DNA of 64,000 bases from Nakazawaea peltata (taxonomy: Eukaryota > Ascomycota > Pichiomycetes > Alaninales > Pachysolenaceae), in assembly GCA_001599355.1 (NCBI GenBank), contig BCGQ01000008.1, positions 248,001 through 312,000 of the forward strand, in the 5' to 3' direction. The notes under the pieces are model-generated. The model was not told the DNA's origin. It worked only from the letters and a program-made list of their open reading frames with translations, and did no database searches. This document shows positions 29,314-38,325 of the stretch, in pieces. Position 1 is the first letter of the stretch. Every line of letters starts with the position of its first letter. The translations under genes were made by a program, and so were the position numbers.

Positions 29314-31274
29314 TTTTTAGTATTGTTAATTACTATATATAATGATAAGTAGTAGTTAATAATAAAGAATATGGAATTAGAATTGACAATCAAGCAAGAC
29401 AAGGGGCATTCTATTTATATCGTTTTTGGCGCTGCCAAGGGGTAATACAGAAACTATGCATGTTAACGTGAATAGTGACGGGATCATAGAAGACAAGAGG
29501 GGGTGGGTGTTTTATTTCCGTTTCCCCTACATTTCCTCCTGATTTATTTATGGGATTGGTCACTCTCAAAGGGGTGTAAATTTAAAATGGGAGGGGGTGA
29601 GGTGACAATTGGGGAAATAATGGTGTAATTTTTCACGGACTCCCAGAAGAACAGCTTTGATTGGTCAATTGGATTGATGCATGGAGGATGATGGGGGAGA
29701 GGAAATGTAGGGGGTATACCTTTTTAGGCATTTCTGATAATCAAAACGAGGCATAATTTGTACACCCCCTATTTAAACCACCCCCAACCCCACACGATCA
29801 TTCTTTTTTTTTCTCTCTATTAAAAGGAAAAGCAAGGAAGGTTCGGGCCGGGGGCAGCTTGGATACACAACATATTTTGATAATATAGTTTTGGCTATAT
29901 CAACGCGAATAGTAGATACAATAGCGTCACTTATCATGTTATTTGGGCCGTTTTAAGGCCAATCTCTACTCGATACACGTACTAGATAACTCAAGAAGCA
30001 GATCTATCAAAACTTTGTAGATTTGGGGGGAAGAGATGAAACAGCTGTGAGCCTTATTTCTCTATTCGCTTTGGAATTGGATTTACAAAGACCTTTAGTT
30101 GATCTTTCGCATTCTCTCCGAATAAGGAAACTCCCAGCCCTGCTCTTTTTGAATTCTATACTACTACACGCAGAAGACACCCTCCCTCCTCGCTTACTGC
30201 AACCCCTCTCAGAGCGAAAAAATTGTAGGTTGAAAGGGTGTCCGATACTTTTTGGGTTCTAACTCAGACAATGACCAGCTAAACTTTTTTTTTGATTAAA
30301 CGCAGACCTCAATAGCTGGGGTGTAGGCTAGACTCTAAGTTTTGTGCCAATCCATAGTACTTAAGAAAGACAGGCGGATTCCGATTATATTTACTTGGGC
30401 TGTATAAAGGCTCAGCTAGAGAATATGAGCTTAGAGCTTTTACGAAGTTTGACCAAACAACAAACATTGGCACTGTCGAAATCATTTGTAGACCCTACTA
30501 GATCAACTTCAGTACCTTGATAACACCTGTAGTACCGTTGTTGTCCCTATTTCCGAGTTCATTCCGAATCGTTTCTCCTTATTTTAAAACGTTCCTCTTT
30601 CCCTGTTGCATTTTTGGCCTCCCCACACGCAAAAAGCGGGGAAGTTAAATGCGTGGAGGAATCCGAAAAAAATAGAGCTGTTACAAATTTTGACACCCCT
30701 AGCCGTAAGAGCAAGTGAAAATGCAAAGGGAGTACGGCGGCACTTTAAAAAGGGTAAAGTAGTATTGTAATTGAGTATACACTGGCAGCTCATTAGAGTT
30801 CGAGTGCTACGATCATACAATAAGCCTAGTGGGGAATATCTCTAATAAGGTTGGGCCCAACAAAGTTTCCTCTATAGATGCCTTCAATTCTCTATGATAT
30901 CATAAAGAAAATAACAATACAGTTACCCGGGGTGTGAACTGTGCCCCTCTCCTATATGATTCTGGATGAAAGGAAAGCTTGGTCTGTCAGTTAGGGGTGT
31001 GAAGAAAATAGGGGTGAAAATTTGAAAAACATTTTTATTTACTTAGGGAGAAAATGGGGATACAGTGCGAAATCGCAGATAGGGTTCTAACGGGAGAGGG
31101 TGAATTTTCTATGAGACAGGGTGTCAATTTACATAGAGTGGGACTCCGGATGCGGTGCAGCCAAATGAAGAATTGTTGGGAGGCTGGAGACGACAAATGA
31201 GCTTCTGCCTTACTCCAGGCTAAACTCCATTTCCTTTCTTCCCGCATTTTGAATCTCCACCTGTTTATTTCTTT
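29314..31274. promoter_or_regulatory. Long upstream region of the alcohol dehydrogenase gene
   Basis: Nearly 2 kb without a credible gene between ADH and the LAP4 stop. It has CCAAT-type (ATTGGT) motifs near 29553 and 29661, G-rich AGGGGGTG-like stretches, a TATTTAAA-like element near 29771 and a T/C tract near 29804-29820. Its length is typical of a heavily regulated fermentative gene. Short frames inside lack support. Confidence 0.45.
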
Positions 31275-32681
31275 CTATACATCACCAAATTGGTCATAAA
31301 TATCTCTCCAGTAGCTGAAAAACAGCTTGAAGAACTTCATTCCTAAGCCAATGTCACGAATTCCAGTAAGTCCTCTGATACTGTGCATAGCAAGCTCTGG
31401 GATACCCACATCGATCGTACGAGCACCTGTACTACTAGACAACATTGAACCAATTGTGCTACCTGTACGAACATCATTTCTCAGCAGGAATAATTGTACA
31501 ACATCACCATTCGTTTCCAGGACTTGACGAACAATCAGCAATCCAACACGATCCGTCAGAGTCTGTGTAGCATTGTAATATTTACATACGATACCAGTAT
31601 TTAAGTATGGACGATGGTCCTTCAAGTACACTTCTAAAAAGTTTGGATTAGTCAGATGGGTCACATCAGCCGAGAGAATCAACGAGTTTGCCCAAAGCAA
31701 CGACAGACTTGGGCCCACAGATACGTCTTGAGTAGCTCCGATGATCTTGAGAACCACGGTTTCTAACAACTTACCTTGAGCACCTTGACGAGTCAAAGAT
31801 CCAATCTCTTCATTGTCATATAACAGTACTAAGGTCAATTTGTCAGTAGAGTCCGACTTATGTTCGATTAACAGCTCGATGGCAGCAAATGAACACAACT
31901 TGTCATCAATTCTTGGAACAGACATGAAATCATCTTCTAATCCACAAATGGAACCCTTTTGGGTGTCAAATAAGTCTAAGTCTAATTCATACAATTCAGA
32001 TACTTCGCATTCACTCAATTTAGCGATGTATCTCAATAATTCAATATTGTGCTTGCCGTAAAGATGGGATTTCGACTCTTCCTTCGAGGCAGGCTCAGGT
32101 TCCTCCTCACTAAAACCAATCACAGGAATCATTTGAGTCTCCATGTTGAAAGGACCATCCAGTGCTTCACCGAAATGCTCAGCCAAACTAGAAATTCGGG
32201 CAATCAGATGAGGTGTCGAATTAATTAACTTCAGTTCAAAAGTCCCATCGTCTTTTTTAACAATAACTCTTCCTCCAATACCTAAGTCACGATCCCACCA
32301 TTTTCCCGTGGCGAACAGACCAGAATAAGGAGCAACCCCCAATAACTTGTAGCCCTCTTCAACCTCTTTAGTAGAGACAGGCTTTAATTTCAAGGCCAAC
32401 GAGTCGATGTGAGAGCCAATTGCACTGACTCCATTCTTCGGAGTCCAATCAGGTTCCAATATAAACAGACATAAATTCAATCCACCTCTTGTAGTGTAGT
32501 ATTTTCCCGGTTTCAATCCCAGCCAGTCTTGCTTCTCCGGAATGTATTCAAAGCCGTTCAATTCTAAGCGCTTGGAAAAGTGTACGACGGTGTGATAAGT
32601 AGTAGGATTCTCGTACAGGAAGTCGATATAGTCAGCGGAATAAGCCTCGAGAGCCTTGTCGGTGTCGATAGTACTCTTCAT
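31275..32681 (-). CDS. LAP4: M18 aminopeptidase, LAP4/APE1 type, apparently without propeptide
   Basis: A 468-residue M18 zinc aminopeptidase, closest in recalled sequence to vacuolar aminopeptidase I: YIDFLYENPTTYH, YDNEEIGSLTRQGAQG, SADVTHLTNPNF and a C-terminal MHSIRGLTG followed by FGDV. Zinc and catalytic residues are in place: His in SHIDS, Asp in RIDDK, the Glu pair in DNEEIG, Asp in SADV and His in MHS. S. cerevisiae Ape1 has about 45 extra N-terminal residues, the Cvt propeptide that forms the amphipathic helix. Here the ATG is only about 17 residues before the YIDF block, so no propeptide is visible and a cytosolic, Ape4-like life is possible. A CTG at 31872-31874 aligns with an Ala in S. 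cerevisiae (SFAAMIALI), fitting CUG as Ala. Confidence 0.85.
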   Translation of the reverse strand: MKSTIDTDKALEAYSADYIDFLYENPTTYHTVVHFSKRLELNGFEYIPEKQDWLGLKPGKYYTTRGGLNLCLFILEPDWTPKNGVSAIGSHIDSLALKLKPVSTKEVEEGYKLLGVAPYSGLFATGKWWDRDLGIGGRVIVKKDDGTFELKLINSTPHLIARISSLAEHFGEALDGPFNMETQMIPVIGFSEEEPEPASKEESKSHLYGKHNIELLRYIAKLSECEVSELYELDLDLFDTQKGSICGLEDDFMSVPRIDDKLCSFAAIELLIEHKSDSTDKLTLVLLYDNEEIGSLTRQGAQGKLLETVVLKIIGATQDVSVGPSLSLLWANSLILSADVTHLTNPNFLEVYLKDHRPYLNTGIVCKYYNATQTLTDRVGLLIVRQVLETNGDVVQLFLLRNDVRTGSTIGSMLSSSTGARTIDVGIPELAMHSIRGLTGIRDIGLGMKFFKLFFSYWRDIYDQFGDV

Positions 32682-33202
32682 TTCTTTTGTGTCTAGCTCA
32701 ATGCTCTCGACTGACGTTCCTGGTCTAATTCTCGAGGCCCAAAATAAACTTTCTGTCTCCCCCGATAAGATAAGCCTCGAAGAGGCGAGCCAGCCATTTA
32801 ACTCAATATGGAATTTGGTAATTTATGCACTACTTACGACTTTTTTGGTTAGCATTTTATAAATCTTTTTATGCAGGTCGAAAAAGGGGGTAATTTGGGG
32901 GGTTAGACAGAGTCAAAGTAGAGGTAGGGAGACGTATAGGTGTTATAAGGAATTGAACGTATTATTTAAAATTCTTGTAGGATACTTTTAGCTCATTTAA
33001 GGCCCCAGTGGGTATTTTGCCCTTTGAAGGGGCATTTTCTTTTGAAAGTCGAATTGTTTCTGCCCCTGCGTTTGTGGTTTGTGGTCTTTGGATCATATAA
33101 AAATAACCCAAATTTGGGGGTTAATTATATTCCCCTTTTTATTTCCCCATTTTCTACAGCTTTAGAGAGTCAAGAGTATTCAAGTGTTTGATCGAACAAT
33201 TT
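32682..33202. promoter_or_regulatory. Divergent promoter LAP4 / large repeat protein
   Basis: No gene is seen. The frame of LAP4 stays open about 50 codons upstream without an ATG. A TATA-like CATATAAAA lies near 33096. Confidence 0.4.
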
Positions 33203-36200
33203 ATGGAAACAGTTGAATTAGAGTATTCTCCAAAGCTGAACGGAAGTCAGGGACCTAGGCAAACGGTGTTTGAAGAGGACCTGACTTCCCGAGGAAGCCA
33301 CAGTGGTTTCTTCCGGAATTTATTCCGGGGGGAGCACAAGAGCTTCAGGAAATCTTCTGAGAAGGGATCCTTTAGGGAGTCTCTCAGAGAGAAGGTTTTT
33401 GGAAAAGGAAAATCAACCCCTGGTCAAGAAGTCGCTGCTGTCGAGGGACAGAGACGATTGAGACCAAAAGAACTTGGTAGTTGCCTCAACAATCAATTTT
33501 GTGGCCTCTCATCCAATCAGTGCGATGAAGTCCACAACGAAGAGGTATTGCAGGCGCTCAGCGCCCCAAAGAAAATTAGTAGTAGTGCAAGCTTGGAAGT
33601 ACCATTGTATTCAGTTAACGCAGCAACAGCAGCTCATTCTGGTGAGTCGAAGTATTGTTGCTCTTCCGATGATAGCGAGGATACTTTTAATACGTTAGAT
33701 GATCCTATGCTGGCTCCATACCCTCCAGGTGTGGATCTTATGGATGAAACGATTCGTCGTCTCATCCTTAGAGCTGAAATTAGTGGTACAAGAAAGATCC
33801 AGAAGAGATCACACTATTGCTCCCAACAGATTTTGGATGTAGTCGAAATCTATGCTGATGAGACCTCACTGTCTGAGGAACTTGAGAGGCTCCAACTGGA
33901 AACAATTTCAGATGAACTGCCCTTGATGGAACGCATCGAGAGGGATATCTCAAGCAAAAGAGCTCATAAGGAGCTGAACCTGGACACTATGTCTCCAAGA
34001 AGTGAAGGACAAAGAAGTACCTTCTTAGAAGATGCTGCTCAAGGAGAATCAGGACGTCTTACGGAAGCCAGTCAAACGAAGCTGAGCAAAAGTGCCGTTG
34101 CCGTCCAAGAATCATCATCTGATGAAGAACTCCTGGAAGTAAGCCAAGTGTTGTCACCATGTTGCTGTAATTCGGAAGAGATCGAACAGATCCAGAATGA
34201 GATCCTGCCATCTACTTTGCTGTCAGTCTCACTTCTGTCTCTTCCTATGTTTGTCCCGAGTGTTGATTTTGCGGATCAATCGTTCATTTATGAGGAGCCA
34301 AATGAATTGTTGATCTCAGAGAACCAGATTCCAACAACACTCGGTTACCAAGGAATGTCGCTGAAGCCAGCAAACATTGTCAGCCAAATGATCTCGTGTC
34401 TTCGTAACGACCCGGTCTATGTTGAAAGGTATCCTGATTTGAACTTAAAGAAAGTTCAAAGAACTGCTGCATCTTTAGAGGATATGTGTGCCGAAGTTGA
34501 AAGTTACGGAGATTCTCCAGAGCTGACTGTAAGATACAGATGCTTCCAGCTGGAACCAAAATGCTCAAAGAGACGCATGTTAAAGATGCAACTCAGTACG
34601 CTGAAGATGCATACTGAAGTTAGGTTATCTAAGTGGAAGAGAGAAATGAAGAAGGAGAAACGTTACAGAGAATGGAAAGCTTACCAGTTACTCAAACCTG
34701 AATCCCCTAAAAGCTCATTGAGGGGTAAGATTTCTGGACCATGCACCCCTGTAACCGTATTCAACTCAGCAGCCTATATTTTTGAACAAGCTCAAGAATT
34801 AGACAACATGGCTGCTGGTAGTAGTTCTGTCAAAACTCCTAAGAAAGGAATGACACTCAAAGACATCATCCCTACTACAGTTAGAGATGAGAATATGAGC
34901 TTGAAGGCAGCTTTAGCTGTCTCTCCAGTTAGTGTCTCTCCAGTTAAAGTCAAAGCTACAAGTAAAGCTCGAGTAAGACGTGAGACTGTAAGAAAAGTCC
35001 AATTTGGAGACAGTCCTGAGGTCAGAATTAAAACCTCAAGCCCAACTAAAAATAAAAAAACCCAAAAAAAAGAAATCGAAAATATAAAAATCCAAAAAAA
35101 AGAAAATGCTGAATTGAATGTTGTTACTGAAGCCGAAATTGTTGCCGAGGCTGAGGTTAAATTGGAGATCGAAGCTGAAGCTGAGATCATTGCTGTTACT
35201 GAAGCCGAAATTGTCGCCGAGGCTGAAGTTAAATTGGAGATCGAAGCACAAGCTGAACCTGTTGCCGAAGCTGAAGCTGAGATCATTGCTGTTAGTGAAG
35301 CCGAAATTGTCGCCGAGGCTGAAGTTAAATTGGAGATCGAAGCACAAGCTGAGATCGTTGCTGTAACTGAAGCTGAATTGAATGCTGTTACTGAAGCCGA
35401 AATTGTTGCCGAGGCTGAAGTTAAATTGGAGATCGAAGCACAAGCTGAGATCGTTGCTGTAACTGAAGCTGAATTGAATGCTGTTACTGAAGCCGAAATT
35501 GTTGCCGAGGCTGAGGTTAAATTGGAGATCGAAGCACAAGCTGAGATCGTTGCTGTAACTGAAGCCGAAATTGTTGCCGAGGCTGAGGTTAAATTGGAGA
35601 TCGAAGCTCAAGCTGAACCCGTCGTCGAAGCTGAAGCTGAGATCGTTGCTGGTCCTGTTGCCGATACTGTTGCCGATACTGAATGTCAACCACAAACTGA
35701 ACCTGAACTTGAAGTCCCAATCGAAAAGGAAAACTCTTCGGAGCTTCAGGATAAGGATTCGAGGGAGAAGTCAGCAACGGAAATTGACAACAGTAAATCT
35801 TATTTCGTCAAAAGAAATTCAGGTAGCAGGAACGTTAGCTCAAAAAGCAACCCTGACTTTGATTATGATGCAAAGAAATCAAAGAATCTTAGTCTTAGCA
35901 AGGGTTTCTTGAGCTTTGAGGATAGATTAAGATTCCTCAGAGAGGGTCTGAAAGATCCTCATAGTTTCGCCGTTGGTACCGCTCCACCTACGGCTCCAAT
36001 TGAGGAGCCTTTGTTGGTCAAAAGGTTAATTCCAAAGATCAGAGCTCCAATTAAAAAAGAGTTTGCTCCAAAGCTCATGGCTCCTGTCTTGAATGGTCCA
36101 GTGGTTGAAACTCAAACGAAGTCATCCTCAGAAGAAAATGATGACTCTCTGGTTGATAGTTCCGAGAGTCATGCTATGGATGTTTCTAGTCCAGTAAAAA

Positions 36201-38140
36201 TCTCTGAAATAGTACTGCTGGGATCTCCTAAGATCCAAAAATCTGAAGAAACCTCTGCACAGCCTGCTACTGGACAAGATAGACCTCAGATAACCGGGGG
36301 TCAAGAAATATTAGCTTTGATCAAAAAGCCAATTGTCATTGAGGAGAATAAAACCTTCATTCCTGAAGAAGTCACTGAAACCGAAGCTACTTTCCCAGAG
36401 TCTCAAACTAAGGATGAAGTAACCCAGGTATCAGGTGGTAAGGAATTATTAGCTTTAATTAAAAAGCCTTTCACGGTTCAAGAATTAGAACCTGTTTCTT
36501 CTCAAGTCACTCAAGCTAAAACTTCTTCTCCACCAGTGAAAGCTGGAGATCAAATAACTCAGTTATCAGGTGGAAAAGAGATCTTAGCATTGATCCAAAA
36601 ACCGTTGACAGTCCAAGACTTAGAAGCTGATCTTCCTAATGAAAACATCGTAATTCAAAGTGCCTCTCAACCGTTGGAAACCGAAATCGACACTAACCTT
36701 CTGGAGCAGTGTTGGGGCCAATGGGGTCAGAATATTGACTGGGTCGATGAATGGGATCAGGAAAATCAAACAAGATTTTATACAAATCTTGTGGACTTAG
36801 GTCAAATCTCGGAGCAGGAACTGAAGGACTGGGTTGTTGATGTGTCACCTTCCATCTCAGTACCTACCACTATAAAAAGTGAGCCTGTTCCAAAATGTGA
36901 ACTGATTGTTAAAGAAACTCCAAAGGAATCTAGTGAACCCCAAGAAATTGGAGGTCTCTGTTGGGCAGATGATGATTTCTACAATGAGTATCAGTTCCAG
37001 AAGTTAAGAGTCGAAAGAGGAGAAATCACTCAAAAGGAGTTTGACGGGATGAACCTTAAAGAGGTTGAACCTGAATGTCCCGATTTGGCTCAAATTGTTT
37101 GGGGTCGTCCTGAACAGCCACTAAATTTGAAAGAATCTGTTGTGGTTTCTGACTCAATAGAATTGGAACACCAGAAGCAAGAAACTGTTATCGGAGAGAT
37201 TATGGAACTTCATTCAAATAAAAAAGAAGAGGAGTCTGTTTTACATGATACTGAGATTATTGAGCAAAACAGTCAAGAAAGTCCCTCCGAGTATGCTAAA
37301 AAGTCCTACTCTCTCTCTAAAGGATTGATGCCTGTTCATAAGCATTACAGGCACCATTTCTCTGAGCTCTCCACCATTTATGAGGAAGAGGAAGAGGAAG
37401 AGGAAGAAGGTGAAGCTACTGAAGAAAAAGCCACTCTTCAGACTGAAGTTGAAGCTGCTGCTGACACTGAAGTTGGAGAGGAGGTTGAAGTTAAAGCTAC
37501 TTCTGAGACCGAGGTTGTAACAGAAGTAGTAACTGAATTAGTAACTGAGGTCGCTACCGAGGTCGTGACCGAGGTTGTGACTGAGGTGGTAACTGACGTA
37601 GTAACTGAGGTTGTAACTGAGGTTGTGACTGAGGTGGTAACTGACGTAGTAACTGAGGTTGTAACTGAGGTTGTGGCTGAAGTTGAAAAGCCTTCTGAGG
37701 AAGAGAAAGAAATTAAATCTGATGAAATTTCTCCTCTCTCAACTAGCAAAAATCGGGTTACAGGAGAATCTTGTTCTGATATGTTGACTGTCATGGAAAT
37801 TAAGGACCATGATAAGTCATTCCAAGAAGATGCTGTAACCTTGGTGGGAAAGAGTGCTGCTGCTCCCGGATCCAATTGCCTTGATGTGGAGATTCGGAAA
37901 AAATGGTACTACAGACGTGAATACTACAGACGTGAAGCAAAGCCTGCACTTCCCTCCTTTGTCGGGATAATTGAACCCCTAAGTATTCTTTACATACTGG
38001 GTATTTATCCACTCCGAAGGAGGAAGCATCGCTGGCGGAGGTTCAGATCCAAAGTTTCGAGGAAGATCAAAAGCTTGAAGACTAAATTAAGCACCTCGAA
38101 ACGACAAGATTTGGATCTTGTTGAAACCTCCCCGATGTAG
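33203..38140 (+). CDS. Large repeat-rich, mostly disordered protein of unknown function
   Basis: A 1645-residue protein from the first ATG at 33203. I do not recognise it. The N terminus is basic (GFFRNLFRGEHKSFRKSSEK). Residues about 642-829 are imperfect tandem repeats of EAEIVAEAEVKLEIEAQAE. Three copies of a GG(K/Q)E(I/L)LALI(K/Q)KP motif lie near 1030, 1076 and 1119. Two Trp/acidic segments follow (CWGQWGQNIDWVDEWDQ; GLCWADDDFYNEYQF). A Glu run leads into about 55 residues of VTEVVTEVVTDVV repeats (about 1436-1493). The C terminus has a hydrophobic patch (FVGIIEPLSILYILGIYPL) between strongly basic stretches, perhaps membrane-associated. It shows no catalytic motif. A decayed copy of its 3' end follows. 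Likely a scaffold or surface-associated protein, but this is inference. Confidence 0.8.
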   Translation: METVELEYSPKLNGSQGPRQTVFEEDLTSRGSHSGFFRNLFRGEHKSFRKSSEKGSFRESLREKVFGKGKSTPGQEVAAVEGQRRLRPKELGSCLNNQFCGLSSNQCDEVHNEEVLQALSAPKKISSSASLEVPLYSVNAATAAHSGESKYCCSSDDSEDTFNTLDDPMLAPYPPGVDLMDETIRRLILRAEISGTRKIQKRSHYCSQQILDVVEIYADETSLSEELERLQLETISDELPLMERIERDISSKRAHKELNLDTMSPRSEGQRSTFLEDAAQGESGRLTEASQTKLSKSAVAVQESSSDEELLEVSQVLSPCCCNSEEIEQIQNEILPSTLLSVSLLSLPMFVPSVDFADQSFIYEEPNELLISENQIPTTLGYQGMSLKPANIVSQMISCLRNDPVYVERYPDLNLKKVQRTAASLEDMCAEVESYGDSPELTVRYRCFQLEPKCSKRRMLKMQLSTLKMHTEVRLSKWKREMKKEKRYREWKAYQLLKPESPKSSLRGKISGPCTPVTVFNSAAYIFEQAQELDNMAAGSSSVKTPKKGMTLKDIIPTTVRDENMSLKAALAVSPVSVSPVKVKATSKARVRRETVRKVQFGDSPEVRIKTSSPTKNKKTQKKEIENIKIQKKENAELNVVTEAEIVAEAEVKLEIEAEAEIIAVTEAEIVAEAEVKLEIEAQAEPVAEAEAEIIAVSEAEIVAEAEVKLEIEAQAEIVAVTEAELNAVTEAEIVAEAEVKLEIEAQAEIVAVTEAELNAVTEAEIVAEAEVKLEIEAQAEIVAVTEAEIVAEAEVKLEIEAQAEPVVEAEAEIVAGPVADTVADTECQPQTEPELEVPIEKENSSELQDKDSREKSATEIDNSKSYFVKRNSGSRNVSSKSNPDFDYDAKKSKNLSLSKGFLSFEDRLRFLREGLKDPHSFAVGTAPPTAPIEEPLLVKRLIPKIRAPIKKEFAPKLMAPVLNGPVVETQTKSSSEENDDSLVDSSESHAMDVSSPVKISEIVLLGSPKIQKSEETSAQPATGQDRPQITGGQEILALIKKPIVIEENKTFIPEEVTETEATFPESQTKDEVTQVSGGKELLALIKKPFTVQELEPVSSQVTQAKTSSPPVKAGDQITQLSGGKEILALIQKPLTVQDLEADLPNENIVIQSASQPLETEIDTNLLEQCWGQWGQNIDWVDEWDQENQTRFYTNLVDLGQISEQELKDWVVDVSPSISVPTTIKSEPVPKCELIVKETPKESSEPQEIGGLCWADDDFYNEYQFQKLRVERGEITQKEFDGMNLKEVEPECPDLAQIVWGRPEQPLNLKESVVVSDSIELEHQKQETVIGEIMELHSNKKEEESVLHDTEIIEQNSQESPSEYAKKSYSLSKGLMPVHKHYRHHFSELSTIYEEEEEEEEEGEATEEKATLQTEVEAAADTEVGEEVEVKATSETEVVTEVVTELVTEVATEVVTEVVTEVVTDVVTEVVTEVVTEVVTDVVTEVVTEVVAEVEKPSEEEKEIKSDEISPLSTSKNRVTGESCSDMLTVMEIKDHDKSFQEDAVTLVGKSAAAPGSNCLDVEIRKKWYYRREYYRREAKPALPSFVGIIEPLSILYILGIYPLRRRKHRWRRFRSKVSRKIKSLKTKLSTSKRQDLDLVETSPM
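35127..35690 (+). repeat. In-frame tandem repeats (EAEIVAEAEVKLEIEAQAE type)
   Basis: DNA units of roughly 57-120 bp built from GAAGCCGAAATTGT and GAGGTTAAATTGGAGATCGA segments recur about five to six times within the large protein gene, several nearly identical, indicating recent expansion by slippage or unequal exchange. Confidence 0.85.
37510..37680 (+). repeat. In-frame GTxACTGAGGTx repeats (VTEVV/VTDVV)
   Basis: About 14 short units coding VTE(V)V or VTDVV follow each other near the 3' end of the large gene; a 48-bp higher-order unit (GAGGTTGTGACTGAGGTGGT start) is repeated. Confidence 0.8.
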
Positions 38141-38149
38141 TGTAACTTT

Positions 38150-38325
38150 GCTTCCTCTCTTCGTGGGATAACTTGCCTTTTAAGTGTTTTTCCTTGGGGT
38201 TCTTATCCATTCCGAAAGAGGAAGCATTGCCAGAGGAACCTCAGGTTCAAAGTTTTGAGGAGAATTAAGAGCTAGAATACTAAATTCAGCTGCTCAAGAC
38301 AAAGAGTGTCTTTCCTCCCAACAAG
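38150..38325 (+). pseudogene. Decayed tandem duplicate of the 3' end of the preceding gene
   Basis: Downstream of the stop at 38140, the sequence 38175-38310 repeats the gene's own last about 150 coding bases in degenerate form. ATCCATTCCGAAAGAGGAAG matches ATCCACTCCGAAGGAGGAAG at 38007-38026. CAGGTTCAAAGTTTTGAGGA matches the coding version with CCAAAGTTTCGAGGA at 38050-38064, and AGACTAAATTAAGC at 38079-38092 has the counterpart ATACTAAATTCAGC. The copy is out of register with any usable frame and reads as a noncoding relic, implying that the locus once held two tandem copies or suffered a partial 3' duplication. Confidence 0.75.

Noticed and set aside
32838-32855. Possible upstream exon of LAP4 (ATG followed by GTAAGT) that could restore a propeptide
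   Set aside because: No TACTAAC/CTAAC branch motif or convincing acceptor lies between it and the LAP4 ATG, while the other introns in this window have clear ones.
35036-35695. 219-codon minus-strand frame inside the large repeat gene
   Set aside because: It is a shadow produced by the in-frame repeats of the plus-strand gene.
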